NCBI GenBank assembly: GCA_016710075.1
Contig: JADJLO010000002.1
Location: forward strand, 222,633 to 286,632
Length of the DNA stretch: 64,000 nucleotides
Source: Acidobacteriota bacterium
Lineage (GTDB): Bacteria; Acidobacteriota; Blastocatellia; RBC074
Direction: 5' to 3'
The notes beneath the pieces were generated by a model. It was not told the DNA's origin, did not search any database, and was given only the letters and a program-made list of their open reading frames with translations. Both the position numbers and the translations under genes were made by a program. Of this stretch, positions 45,616 to 55,929 are shown in pieces (the stretch's first letter is position 1; every line of letters starts with the position of its first letter).

Positions 45616-48077
45616 TTAATTGGGTCGTTGAATCCCCATCTTTTTCAATCTGGAGCGGAGAGTATTGGGATGAATGTTGAGCATTATTGCTGCTCCCTTA
45701 TCACCTTCGATAAGCCAGTTGGTCTGATGAAGCACGCTGAGGATATGCCGGCGTTCGACATCTTCGAGAGAGGACGGATCCGAAGCGGTTTCTTCAGGAA
45801 GCAGGACGAGATCGGATCGATCGGGGTTAAGCCGATCATCGATTGCTTGATTGCCATCGGTTGGCAAGAGGCCCGGGTCAATACTCAGCACGGAATCAGT
45901 GGAGAGCACTACCGCCCGTTCTATCAGGTTCTGGAGTTCGCGAATGTTGCCGGGCCAGGGATACTTATGAAGACGTTGAATCGTATCCTGGGAGACTCCC
46001 CTGATCTGGCGGTTGAATCGGCGCGCATATTTTGAGAGGAAGAAGATCGCCAGCGGGGCAATATCCTCTCTTCGTTCGCGAAGCGAAGGATTGAAAAGGG
46101 GAAGAACATTTAGTCGATAGAAGAGATCGGCACGAAAACGCCCGGCTTTGACTTCTTGTTCAAGATCCTTGTTTGTAGCGGCAATGATGCGAACATTGAC
46201 TTTGGTAGTTTTGCTGCTGCCGACTGGTTCGAATTCGCCTTCCTGCAAAACCCTCAGTAGTTTGACCTGCGTTTCAGGGGGCAGTTCACCGACTTCATCA
46301 AGAAACAAAGTGCCGCCGTCCGCGAGTTCAAACCTGCCTGTTCGCTTTTCGAGCGCGCCGGTGAATGCACCTTTGACGTGGCCGAATAATTCACTTTCAA
46401 CAAGGCCGGCTGAGATGGCGCCGCAGTTGACCTTTACCAGAGGCCGAGAGCTTCTAGCGCTGCGGTTATGGATCGCGCGAGCAATCAGTTCTTTTCCAGT
46501 GCCGGTCTCTCCGAGGATCAGAACGGTGGCATCAGTCGGAGCTATCAATTCAAGCTGCTTCAGGACTTTCATCAAAGCCGGGCTGCTGCCAATGATCTCT
46601 TCGAAATTATTCTCGTTGCGGATCTCTTCCTGCAGGTAGATATTTTCTGCCTGCAGCCGGTTTTTGAGTCGTTCGATCTCGGCCATTGCAAATCTAAGCT
46701 CGGCTTCAGCCTGCATGCGCTCGAGCTCGGCGCCGGCACGGGCCGCGAAGATCTTGAGGACATCCATGCCTCTTGCCTCATCCATAGGCATATCATCGAT
46801 GACAGCAAGATGGCCGATCAGTTCGCCTGCCGAGCTTTTATCGGAATCCGACATAAGCTTTGACCGTTCAGGCTGACCAGCGCCTCCTCCAGAGGAAAGA
46901 GCTTTTGCAATTCGGTGGAATAGAAACATGTCTCGCCTTCATAAACTCTTTCACACGTCGTGTTTTTGACGTCGTATTCCTGATCTTCCATGAAGCCCTT
47001 GCCGTCCCAGAAAGCGATGATGCGTGCCCGCGTCTTTTCGACATTCGCGCACTCGGTGGCAAAGGCGATCTTGACCGGCAGAGCGTTGGCGAGATGTTTG
47101 ACCATCGAGGTGAAGAAGTCCCTGCCGGTGGCCTGGGCAGTTCCTTCGACAATTGCCCGCAATCTGTTCTCGGCTTGGACGCGTTCAGTGACTTCGCGAG
47201 AGACAGCAAGAAGGCGATCTATTTCGCCACTGGAATTTCGTATGGGCTGGACTGCGACGTCCCACCACATGGGTTTGCCGCCCATGGTCGGACAGAAACC
47301 AACGAAACGGCCAGTATTGCCGTCCTTTGCCATGTTGATTGCGGCGATCGCAGCGTCCCTCCCCTCAGCCTTCCAGAAATCGATCCATTCGCTATTTTTA
47401 AAAGGGGCGAAGTCGCAGATTTCGAGTGCCTCCATACCGCCTGCGTTGATCGAAAGGAGTCTCCCGTCGAGATCCAGAACCTTGATGCAATCATGACTGG
47501 TCTCAATCAACCGCGTCTTGAATTCCTCGCTCTCGCGCAGCGCCTGCTCAATCTCCTTCTGAGACTCAACTTGCCTGATCAGATCGTTTTTTGTCCGGCG
47601 AAACTCAAGCAGCCTGGATATCTGCCTGCTCAGGGCCCGTAACGCCTCAGCCTGTGTCGATGTCAGATCCCGTTTCTCTTTGCCCAGAACGCAGAGGGTG
47701 CCAAGCGCATAGCCATCGGACGACAGCAACGGGACGCCGGCATAGAAACGTATGCTTGGACCTGATTTTACGAGGGGAAAGTCTTTGAATCGAGGGTCTG
47801 CCTGGGCATCAGGGACGACCAACAGGTCGTTTTGCAGAATGGTTTGAGAGCATATCGAATGATTGCGATCTATTTCAGCAGCCGTGATTCCGACTTTTGC
47901 CTTGAACCACTGGCGGTCGGTGTCGATCAGGCTCATGACGGCCATCGGCGTGCCGCAGATCAACGCGGCAAGAGAAGTCAGTTGATCAAACCCCTCTTCG
48001 GGAGAAGTGTCCAGGATGTCGTATCGCCCCAAAGCAGCAATACGCTCATGCTCGTTTGTTGAGATGATAGCCTGCAT
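45616..48077 (-). pseudogene. GAF/PAS sigma-54-dependent activator (FhlA/NtrC-like), frameshifted
   Basis: The first part (ATG 48077, MQAIISTNEHERIAALGRYD) holds a GAF domain, a PAS domain (about 190-310) and a further GAF-like part. The second part has AAA+ motifs GETGTGKE, GAFTGA and GGTLFLDEVGE and a Fis-type helix-turn-helix (IMLNIHPNTLRSRLKKMG). One frame change near 46840-46870 separates them. The lack of a receiver domain means it senses a ligand directly. Possible targets are the neighbouring amidohydrolase or the redox operon; no sigma-54 promoter was found there by eye. Confidence 0.8.
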
Positions 48078-48237
48078 CGATAAGAGCCCCCCCATGGCTC
48101 CCGGCTCTTTTCATTGGGGAAATTAAACGTTCTCAATACCAGATATCGAAAGATAGGGTGCATTCTAGGCTCAGTTTGATTGCTTAGTAAAGTTAAAAGA
48201 AGAGCCTGTCTGATTCGTAATCTTCAACCAATTTTTT

Positions 48238-48954
48238 TCATCCGCGGCCGTATACGGGAACCGCCGCGCCGTTAATCGCGCCGGCATAGTCAGATGCAAG
48301 AAAAAGGATGACATCGGCAAGAGCTTCAACCGTGACCCATCGACCGTGATCAGCTTCCGGCATAGCCTGTCGATTGGGTGGAGTGTCGATGACTCCCGGC
48401 AGCACGCAATTCACGTTGATATTGAGATCTTTCAGTTCAGCGGCCATGCTCTCGGTCAACCTGACAACGGCCGTCTTCGAGACACTATAGACTGCGGCGT
48501 TCGCTTCGCCGATCGTAGCGGCGCGCGAGGCGACATTGACGATTCTGCCGGAACCCTGTTTCAGAAAGTGCGGAATGACCGTGCGGCAGGTGGTGAACAT
48601 GGATCTGGCATTTAGATTCATCAGGAAATCCCAGTCTTCCAGTGGAGTCTCGTGCAGCGGCGTCCCGGCGCGGTATCCGCCTGCCGTGTTGACCAGAACG
48701 TCGATACGGCCGAGCTTGTCGACGGCTGACTTTGCACTCTGTTCAACCCCGGCTGTATCGTTTAGGTCGATCGAAGTTGCCAGATAATGTCTTGCGGAAT
48801 CCGCAAGCTCAGGGAAAAGTTTCTGCAACCTGTCGGGAGAGCGGTCAACAAGAACCATGTTTGCTCCGCTTTGATAAAATGCACGGGCGGCTGCGGCGCC
48901 GAGATTGCCTGCTGCTCCTGTGACCATGACTACGCGATTATTGAAATCGAACAT
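48238..48954 (-). CDS. Short-chain dehydrogenase/reductase
   Basis: 238 residues of the classical SDR family: TGAAGNLG for cofactor binding, NTAGG, the active-site Ser in IVNVASRA and YSVSK (Tyr and Lys). ATG 48954 has GGAG seven bases upstream and is preferred over TTG 48960. It is the last gene of the overlapping redox operon starting near 51.9 kb. Substrate unknown. Confidence 0.88.
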   Translation of the reverse strand: MFDFNNRVVMVTGAAGNLGAAAARAFYQSGANMVLVDRSPDRLQKLFPELADSARHYLATSIDLNDTAGVEQSAKSAVDKLGRIDVLVNTAGGYRAGTPLHETPLEDWDFLMNLNARSMFTTCRTVIPHFLKQGSGRIVNVASRAATIGEANAAVYSVSKTAVVRLTESMAAELKDLNINVNCVLPGVIDTPPNRQAMPEADHGRWVTVEALADVILFLASDYAGAINGAAVPVYGRG

Positions 48955-48975
48955 CTCCAAGCTCCTTTTCTTTCG

Positions 48976-49737
48976 TCAGTTCAATCTTTTGTAAGTTTGC
49001 GGATCGGCGCGAAGAACCAGCCAGCCTGTCTGTTGAAAAACGTTTCCAGTGATTTCGACAGGCTCGCCGACCATATCGAGAATAGCTTGATTGACGGCCT
49101 CGCCGACTGACGAAGTAAGCAGCAGGGCAATTTCGTTGCCTGCTGAATCCCGTGCCGCGAATAACGGTGGTATGCCGCCGCTGATACACCGAACGGCGCA
49201 ATCACGATGAACCTTGGCCCGGCCTGGATTCATCACACCGAGGTAACACTTGCTGTCGACAATCTCACCTTTGAGAGTGAACCGGCCAAGAGATTCTGGC
49301 TGATCAATGCCCGCGGAAGCCGAACCGGTCAGTTCTATCGAGTCCGGAGAAATTTCTATCATGGCACCCTCACTTCTATGGACCAGAGTCCCTCGAAGTT
49401 TTACTGATCTGCCGATGAATCCGCTCACTTCGGCGGCGTGTTTACCCCTGCCTGAAAGCAGGTAATTCATCAAAGATCCATTCCGTTCCCCCGCTTCCGG
49501 CGCAGGGGTGATCAGGGATGGGTAGGGATTCTCAATAATTGTCCCGGTGAATTCGCGTTCGCGGCCGAACTCGAAATACACTTTGGGAAGACGTTGAAAC
49601 CCTGCTGCCGCGACCAGGGCCGAAATGAAAACAAGTGACGACAGTGCGCCCACGACCCATCGCATCCGGCGCTTGAGCCTTGCGGGGAGCCGCGGCTCAT
49701 AGCCAATATAGAATTCTTCAGTCACAGTCTCTTTCAC
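48976..49737 (-). CDS. Membrane-anchored protein of the Rieske/ferric-reductase operon
   Basis: 253 residues starting with a GTG at 49737 that overlaps the stop of the preceding gene. One membrane helix (about 27-46) is followed by a periplasmic part. The C-terminal segment DSKCYLGVMNPGRAKVHRDC then AVRCISGGIPPLF carries four Cys, recurring, as I recall, in proteins encoded beside Rieske and ferric-reductase-like genes. No enzyme motif is recognised; an electron-carrier or metal-binding role is a guess. Confidence 0.65.
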   Translation of the reverse strand: MKETVTEEFYIGYEPRLPARLKRRMRWVVGALSSLVFISALVAAAGFQRLPKVYFEFGREREFTGTIIENPYPSLITPAPEAGERNGSLMNYLLSGRGKHAAEVSGFIGRSVKLRGTLVHRSEGAMIEISPDSIELTGSASAGIDQPESLGRFTLKGEIVDSKCYLGVMNPGRAKVHRDCAVRCISGGIPPLFAARDSAGNEIALLLTSSVGEAVNQAILDMVGEPVEITGNVFQQTGWLVLRADPQTYKRLN

Positions 49738-50779
49738 AGCGGTTTCTCTGTAATTATAGCCGGTTCGATCAGGGTTCCGGGCGGAAACGGAGCAGGGTTT
49801 ATATAAACTGCACCGTTGCCGATCCTGACCATGTATGTCGGCACTTTTTCAGTAAATGGCGGCGGCGATGCCCCAGTTGCCGGGAGATATTGAAATCCAT
49901 GCCACGGGCAGGTAACACAGCCATCGATAATCATGCCTTCTCCAAGAGGGCCGTTCTGGTGCCGGCAGACGTTGGAAATCGCCGAGATCCTGTTGTCGTA
50001 TCTGAAAACGGCGACACGCTCTCCGCCGACCGAAACTATCTTTGCACGTTTTTCGGGAATCTCGTCAAGGCGGCAAGCCTCGACAAATCCGTCATTGGCG
50101 GTTTCGATCTTTTTGAATCGATCAGATGCTCGCGGCGGGCTGCGGCAAGATGAAGCCCGATCACCGTGGCCATCCCAATCCCCGGCAATGAAGCAAGCGC
50201 CGGACTGCTCTCCGATTGCAATGCACCGAGAGTCACGTGAGCGATAAGCAGTCCGTAGGCAGCATAAACAAACATATGCAGCCCCTTCCACACCGGCGCC
50301 GAGAGATTTTTCAACCAGAAATCGTGGCTTGTAGCCGCCATCACAAAAAGAATGATCAGCGCCGCAAGACCCAGTTGTTGAAACGGGAAATTCGCAAGGC
50401 TGTCATATCTTGTATTGCTTGTCAGCACGCTGAAGAGCGGATTGATGTTTCCCAGGGCATGAAACTGGAAGATTGCAAAACTGCCGTGAGCCAGCCCCAT
50501 CAGAAAGGTGGCAACTCCCAGATGCCTGCGGTTGTACAGCAGCGGCAGCAAACTCGGCTGCAGTCGGCACAACGGCCCGATTGACAGCACTATGTGAAGC
50601 ATCAGAAATGCTCCGCTGCCCAATCCCCTGATCAAGAGAGTTTCCAGCGTTGCATCAGGATTAGCGGCAGAGCCTGAGGCTGTAAATATCAAAAGATAAC
50701 CCGCGATGCAGCAGGCCATGATTGAATCATATATCCGTTTCTGCCGATTCCAGCTGACGGCCCTGTATTGGACGCTCAT
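49734..50779 (-). pseudogene. Ferric-reductase-like membrane domain fused to a Rieske domain, frameshifted
   Basis: ATG 50779 starts a six-helix membrane domain with heme-ligand His candidates (LMLHIVLSIGP, GLAHGSFAIF, GLHMFVYAAYGLLIAHV). One indel near 50125-50140 joins it to a soluble Rieske domain with CRHQNGPLG (C-x-H) and CVTCPWHGFQY (CxxH), ligands of a [2Fe-2S] cluster. Electrons may pass from membrane heme to the Rieske centre or the reverse. It overlaps both neighbours by ATGA or GTGA. Whether the break is real is unclear. Confidence 0.7.
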
Positions 50780-50928
50780 CTCTGATTCCTTTCAAATAAA
50801 GAGAAGAGCATCTGCCGGTTGACTGGAATCGGGCGGCGAACTGCCAGACCCGCTATGAAAACAAGCGGCAGAATAATTGCCAGAGTATAGATAACCAGCC
50901 GGTGTTTTTGTCTGAGCGTTTGGATCAT
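50776..50928 (-). CDS. 50-residue single-helix membrane protein
   Basis: ATG 50928 to TGA 50776, MIQTLRQKHRLVIYTLAIIL, with one membrane helix (about 12-30) and a short tail. Its start overlaps the stop of the gene before it (ATGA) and its stop overlaps the start of the Rieske fusion (ATGA). Tight coupling supports a real gene. Confidence 0.55.
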   Translation of the reverse strand: MIQTLRQKHRLVIYTLAIILPLVFIAGLAVRRPIPVNRQMLFSLFERNQR

Positions 50929-51125
50929 CTGTTCACGCATCGCTTCGCCAGCAACGGCCAGAAAACAGTCGCGCCCGGAATCAGCAACAGCCTGAAGAGG
51001 ACTCCTGACCCGGATGCTGATTCGTCAACCATGGTCACGCCACGCGCGACAAACCAGATCGAGAACAGAAGGCCAAAGCCTGTATAAATTTCCACAACAG
51101 CGACAATGATTTCAGCCGTGCTCAT
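50925..51125 (-). CDS. 66-residue membrane protein
   Basis: MSTAEIIVAVVEIYTGFGLL and onward has two hydrophobic stretches. It lies six bases after the SDR stop and overlaps the next gene by ATGA. No family recognised; membership in the redox operon is the only functional hint. Confidence 0.55.
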   Translation of the reverse strand: MSTAEIIVAVVEIYTGFGLLFSIWFVARGVTMVDESASGSGVLFRLLLIPGATVFWPLLAKRCVNR

Positions 51126-51131
51126 CCCTTT

Positions 51132-51908
51132 TTATTGCTCCTGATAATTCCACGTCAGGCCGCCGTCGACGTAATAAGTCGCGCCCGTCACATAATCTGC
51201 GTCGTCCGATGACAGAAAGACGGCCAGACCCGATACATCAGCGGGCTGCCCAAGACGACCCAGTGGTATCTGGTTGAGCAGCGCCCCCAGTTTCATTGGA
51301 TCGTTGAGCAGCTTTGAATTGATAGGCGTTTCGACCGCACCCGGGGCAATGTTGTTGATGTTGATTCCCATCGACCCCAGTTCGACCGCAAGGTTGCGTG
51401 TGAGCATTTTCAATCCACCCTTGCTCGCACAGTATGCACTGAAATTCGGGAAGGGAAGCTCCTCGTGGACTGAACTGATATTGACTACCTTCCCTTTGCG
51501 CCCGTGATTGTTGTCGAGCATGAGGTGTCTGACAAACTCCTGCGTGGTGGAAAATACACCTTTGAGATTTACGTTCAGCACTTTGTCGTAGTCTTCTTCA
51601 CTCACTTCCCAGAATGGCGCGTGAGTTTCGAGCCCGGCATTGTTGACGAGGATGTCGACTCGGCCGAAATGCTCGATGGCGGCCGCTATCAATTTTTTGA
51701 TATCGGCCAACTTGCCAAGATCGGCCTGGACTATCAGTCCGCTCCCGCCTGCGGCTTCTATCTCACGCAATGCTTCCTCCGCGCCCTGCGGATTACGATT
51801 GTAGTTGATGACTACATTTGCGCCTTCACCGGCGAATCGCAGCGCTATGGCGCGCCCGATACCCTGGCTGCTTCCAGTAACAATCGCCGTTTTATTCTTC
51901 AGTCTCAT
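51132..51908 (-). CDS. Short-chain dehydrogenase/reductase (glucose-1-dehydrogenase-like)
   Basis: 258 residues from ATG 51908, which follows GGAGGA. It shows TGSSQGIG, NNAG, the active-site Ser in INISSVHE and YCASK (Tyr and Lys), and the C-terminal VTGATYYVDGG typical of sugar or polyol dehydrogenases. It heads the overlapping operon running to 48238. Confidence 0.9.
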   Translation of the reverse strand: MRLKNKTAIVTGSSQGIGRAIALRFAGEGANVVINYNRNPQGAEEALREIEAAGGSGLIVQADLGKLADIKKLIAAAIEHFGRVDILVNNAGLETHAPFWEVSEEDYDKVLNVNLKGVFSTTQEFVRHLMLDNNHGRKGKVVNISSVHEELPFPNFSAYCASKGGLKMLTRNLAVELGSMGININNIAPGAVETPINSKLLNDPMKLGALLNQIPLGRLGQPADVSGLAVFLSSDDADYVTGATYYVDGGLTWNYQEQ

Positions 51909-52182
51909 TTGATTATTATTCCTCCTCCGCAATCTTCTCATTCTGTTGTATCCACTTGTGCACGGTTTTTATTCCTTTTATTCCAGGAATCTCTTCCCAA
52001 TCCGGATCTGATCAATGCTTTATCCGCATCGGATGCCGGGTTATTCAGTTATTGGAAATGACGCTAATTTATTTGGCGATCCCCTCAGGTCAGGAATAAA
52101 TAAATGCCTTCGAGGTATGAAGTGATTGGAGTTATATGAAGAGCCGAAAATAGTAAAAAAACATGCAAAAAGGAGATTAAAC

Positions 52183-52602
52183 ATGAAATATAGTCGTGCC
52201 ATGACAGTTCTAAGCTGGTTATTGAGATTAATTGTAGCTGTGATTCTTTTCCAGACCCTGTTCTTCAAATTCACAGGGGCGCCGGAATCAGTGCAGATAT
52301 TTACAAAGCTCGGGATCGAACCATGGGGGCGCATCGCTTCGGGGGTGGCTGAGCTGGTGGCCTTGATTTTACTGTTAGTCCCCTCCACCGTGACGCTTGG
52401 AGCTCTGCTCTCTCTTGGCGTGATTTCGGGAGCGATTTTCTCCCACCTGACAAAGCTCGGGATTGCAGTGGTCAACTCAGACGGGACTTCCGACGGCGGG
52501 CTGTTGTTCGGACTGGCTCTGACAGTATTTGCCGGCAGTGCAATTATTCTTTTGATTCATCGCAGGGAAATACCGGTTATCGGTTCTCTGTTATTTGGCT
52601 GA
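52183..52602 (+). CDS. DoxX-family membrane protein
   Basis: 139 residues, four membrane helices, beginning SRAMTVLSWLLRLIVAVILF and with the KFTGAPESVQIFTKLGIEPWG loop typical of DoxX-like proteins. AAAGGAG stands before ATG 52183. DoxX-like proteins are often linked to thiol or oxidative stress, but function here is unknown. Confidence 0.85.
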   Translation: MKYSRAMTVLSWLLRLIVAVILFQTLFFKFTGAPESVQIFTKLGIEPWGRIASGVAELVALILLLVPSTVTLGALLSLGVISGAIFSHLTKLGIAVVNSDGTSDGGLLFGLALTVFAGSAIILLIHRREIPVIGSLLFG

Positions 52603-52784
52603 GTGAACATCAATTGAGTCGTCTCTGATAATAGTTTGAGTCTGGGTTTGGAGTGACGCCTTGCATCTCTTCAGGCGGTTAATCTTGATTCGAAGGGTAC
52701 TTCGCGCCTTGTTGACTTTATCGATCGGCTTGCGCTATTAGTGACTCCCCAATATTCATTTTTAACCCAGTCTAAGGAGCCGGA

Positions 52785-53672
52785 ATGGAAAGAAAGAAAG
52801 CGTCCGATTTCTCGCAGGAACTGCTGGACCTGTTTCACGAATATCAGCATGGCGACATCACCCGCCGTAACTTCCTTGATCGTGCCGGCAAATACGCCAC
52901 GGGAGGCTTGACCGCCATGGCCATCTTCGAGAGCCTGAAGCCGAACTATGCCTGGGCTCAGCAGGTGCCGGCGGACGACAAGCGCATCAAAGTAGGGTAT
53001 GAGGTAGTGCCTTCGCCTGCGGGCAATGGCTCGATCAAGGGCTACCTTGCCCGCCCGGCGAAAGGAAAAAAACTACCCGTGGTGCTCGTCATTCATGAGA
53101 ACCGCGGCCTCAATCCGTATATCGAAGACGTCGCCCGGCGTTTCGCGCTCGCCAACTTCATCGCCTTTGCGCCTGATGGATTGACCTCGGTTGGTGGCTA
53201 TCCGGGCAGCGATGAGAAAGGCGCCACAGCATTTCGCACTGTCGATGGGAAAAAGATGACCGAAGACTTTATCGCTGCGGCCAGATGGCTCAAGGCGCGC
53301 CCCGATTCAAACGGCAAGCTTGGCGCGGTCGGGTTCTGCTTTGGCGGTGGAATTGTGAATCAACTGGCAGTAAAACTCGGCGCCGATCTTAACGCCGGAG
53401 CGCCATTCTATGGCCGCCAGCCGAGCGCAGATGATGCCGCGAAAATCAAAGCTCCGCTGCTGCTCCATTACGCAGGCAATGACCAGGGCGTCAACGCAGG
53501 CATAGCGGCATACGAGGCGGCGCTCAAGACCAACAACAAGGTCTACACTCTCCACACCTACGCCGGCACGCAACACGGATTTCATAACGACACGACACCT
53601 CGTTACGATGAAACTGCCGCGAAGCTGGCGTGGACTCGCACCCTCGACTTTTTCAACAAGTACCTGCGGTAA
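52785..53672 (+). CDS. Dienelactone hydrolase-family protein, exported
   Basis: 295 residues. ITRRNFLDRAGKYATGG is a twin-arginine signal. The hydrolase domain has VIHENRGLNPYIEDVARRFA (oxyanion region), catalytic Cys185 in GFCFGGG and His in TQHGFHND. The family opens lactones or cleaves esters; such Tat-exported members (YghX-like) have unknown substrates. AAGGAG lies seven bases upstream. Confidence 0.9.
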   Translation: MERKKASDFSQELLDLFHEYQHGDITRRNFLDRAGKYATGGLTAMAIFESLKPNYAWAQQVPADDKRIKVGYEVVPSPAGNGSIKGYLARPAKGKKLPVVLVIHENRGLNPYIEDVARRFALANFIAFAPDGLTSVGGYPGSDEKGATAFRTVDGKKMTEDFIAAARWLKARPDSNGKLGAVGFCFGGGIVNQLAVKLGADLNAGAPFYGRQPSADDAAKIKAPLLLHYAGNDQGVNAGIAAYEAALKTNNKVYTLHTYAGTQHGFHNDTTPRYDETAAKLAWTRTLDFFNKYLR

Positions 53673-53688
53673 CCAAACGCAATCAAGA

Positions 53689-53822
53689 TAAAAGGTGGCG
53701 CAACCTGCCCGTTTGCGCTCTGCAAATAATGTCCATAGGCCGCCATTACGGCCGATCGGGAGGGGCAGTAGCTCCAGCCATCCTGATGATGCCGCGCACA
53801 GACAGTTTGCGCTACCTTTTAA
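53689..53822. repeat. Inverted repeat around 106 bases
   Basis: AAAAGGTGGCGCAA at about 53689-53702 and TTGCGCTACCTTTT at 53809-53822 match with one mismatch. No gene lies between. MITE-like or a long terminator. Confidence 0.5.
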
Positions 53823-53918
53823 TCCCTCCTTGTTAACTAATGTCAACGGAGATTAATTCCGGGGATTAGTGAGGGGATGAAGGTGTGCCTTACGTTTGAC
53901 CTTATAAGGAGGCAGAAT

Positions 53919-55295
53919 ATGGCCCAGACTCTCGAAAACCCGGAACCTGCGACACAGCCATCGACCGGACGGCTCGATCGTTTTGCGCTTGTCATGGGGC
54001 GGCTTGTGCCGGATGCGATTACGGCGTCGATCATCTTCATGCTGATTCTGGCAGGGATGGCGCTGGCGCTCGGCAATTCGCCCGCAAAGATCATGGACGC
54101 CTATTCGCAGGGGCTATGGTCGTTGTTGGCGTTCACCATGCAGATGACATTGATCATCACGCTCAGCTCGGTGCTGGGCTCGACGCCGTTTTTTCGCAAG
54201 ATGATCCTGACGCTCTCCCGGCTGCCCAATACGACGACGCAAGTGGTTGCGCTGGCGGTCTTGATCGTCGCTGTTGCGTCCTATTTTTATTGGGGGTTGG
54301 GCATTGCCTTGTGTCCGCTGGTAGCCATCCACTTTGCCCGCGAAGCCGAACGCAAGGGCATCAAGGTGGACTTTCTGTTTTTGCTGGCAACCGTCTGGGG
54401 ATCGCATGCCTGCTGGCAATACGGCTTGTCTTCCAGCGCGGCATTGCTGATGGCAACGCCGGGGCATTTTCTGGAAAAGACTACAGGCGTGATTCCGCTC
54501 TCGACCACGATCTGGGCGCCGGCCTCGATTCTGATGGAGATTTTATATGTGATTTCGGTGGTCGTGGTTGGGCGGCTGCTCATGCCCAAAACGTGCCGGC
54601 CTCTTTCGCAGTTTCCTGAAGCTTACAAACTGGCTGAAGAAGAGGTGATCAGCACAAGCGAGCCTCAGAATTTTCCGGAGCGACTGGAGCGGAATTCTTA
54701 CGTTCTATCGGTTTTATGGCTGGTGCTGGCCGGCTGGCTGTACAACCACTTTGTCACAAAAAGGCTGGGGCTGGATATCAACGCGCTCAACACAATCCTG
54801 CTGTTTTTGTGTTTGCTGCTGCATCGCAATGTTCATCGCTTTACAGAGGCACTGAAACGCGCGGTCTTGTCGTGCTGGCCGGTAATCGTGATGTATCACC
54901 TGTATGCGGGGGTCGCTGGCATAATCCAGCACACCAGCGTCGGCGATTTTCTGGCGAGTATGATCACCATGGTTTCGACGCCCTATACCTTTCCGATCAT
55001 AGCGGTCATCTCCGGCACGATCGTCGCGGTTTTTGTACCGTCGAGCGGCGGGCAATGGGTTATTCAGGGCTTTGTCACATCCAAGGCTGCTGTGGCCGTC
55101 GGGTTGACGGTGCAGCGGGGCTTGCTGGCGCTCAGCGTGGGCGATCATATGGGTAATCTGACGGCGCCATTCTGGTACGTGATCGTGGCCAGTATTACGC
55201 GGATTAACTTCCGCGAGTTCTATGGGTATGGATTGATTTATGCAGTGTTGTGGTTTGTTTTGGGTGTGATCGTGTTCACGTTTGCACCGTGCTGA
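53919..55295 (+). CDS. Short-chain fatty acid transporter (AtoE family)
   Basis: 458 residues from ATG 53919, which has AAGGAGG upstream. The protein has about eleven hydrophobic helices with YWGLGIALCPLVAIHFARE and VPSSGGQWVIQG, segments typical of AtoE-type transporters of acetoacetate/butyrate-like acids. It begins a run of small catabolic genes. Intact. Confidence 0.88.
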   Translation: MAQTLENPEPATQPSTGRLDRFALVMGRLVPDAITASIIFMLILAGMALALGNSPAKIMDAYSQGLWSLLAFTMQMTLIITLSSVLGSTPFFRKMILTLSRLPNTTTQVVALAVLIVAVASYFYWGLGIALCPLVAIHFAREAERKGIKVDFLFLLATVWGSHACWQYGLSSSAALLMATPGHFLEKTTGVIPLSTTIWAPASILMEILYVISVVVVGRLLMPKTCRPLSQFPEAYKLAEEEVISTSEPQNFPERLERNSYVLSVLWLVLAGWLYNHFVTKRLGLDINALNTILLFLCLLLHRNVHRFTEALKRAVLSCWPVIVMYHLYAGVAGIIQHTSVGDFLASMITMVSTPYTFPIIAVISGTIVAVFVPSSGGQWVIQGFVTSKAAVAVGLTVQRGLLALSVGDHMGNLTAPFWYVIVASITRINFREFYGYGLIYAVLWFVLGVIVFTFAPC

Positions 55296-55337
55296 CAACC
55301 TGCCAGGGTTGCTACCATTATCAAAGGAGTCAACAAT

Positions 55338-55907
55338 ATGGCTAAACCTTCAAAGTTTGCTCACGTGGTCTACAGCACAAGACGCTTCGATGAGATGATC
55401 GACTGGTATCAGAAGGTCTTTGAAGCGAAAGTGGTGCATCAGGATCCGATGCTCGCTTTTTTGACCTACGATGACGAGCATCATCGTTTCGCTTTTATCA
55501 ACATGTCGGCATTCAAACCAGATGGTGCCGAGGCCGGAGGCCGGGCAGAAACGGGTGTCAATCACGTGGCCTATACTTATGCGAATCCTGGAGATCTCCT
55601 CGATACGTACGCGCGCCTGAAACAATCAGGCATCACGCCTTACTGGCCGATTCATCATGGCATGACGCTCTCATTTTACTACCAGGATCCGGACGGCAAT
55701 CGAATGGAATTTCAGGTAGACTGCTGTACATCCGAAGAGGCCAAGGCCTACATGCTCAGTGACGCTTTTGCCGCAAACCCGATTGGCGTCGATGTCGACC
55801 CGGAGGCATTGCTTGCGCAGTACCGAAGCGGCGTCCCGGTGGAGAAGTTACTCGTCATGCCTCAAGGGCAGATGTCGCAAATCCCGGTTGAACACGGCCT
55901 ATCCTGA
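55338..55907 (+). CDS. VOC-superfamily (glyoxalase/extradiol dioxygenase-like) protein
   Basis: 189 residues with two beta-alpha-beta modules. HVVYSTRRFDEMIDWYQKVF and HHRFAFINM are in the first; ETGVNHVAYTYAN and DPDGNRMEFQVD in the second. His and Glu positions fit a metal site. Resembles 2,3-dihydroxybiphenyl dioxygenase-like proteins; activity not assignable. Confidence 0.85.
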   Translation: MAKPSKFAHVVYSTRRFDEMIDWYQKVFEAKVVHQDPMLAFLTYDDEHHRFAFINMSAFKPDGAEAGGRAETGVNHVAYTYANPGDLLDTYARLKQSGITPYWPIHHGMTLSFYYQDPDGNRMEFQVDCCTSEEAKAYMLSDAFAANPIGVDVDPEALLAQYRSGVPVEKLLVMPQGQMSQIPVEHGLS

Positions 55908-55929
55908 AGATGTAGTAAAGGAGACACCC

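Noticed and set aside
46860..47642. 260-residue plus-strand frame
   Set aside because: Antisense of the GAF/PAS part of the sigma-54 activator.
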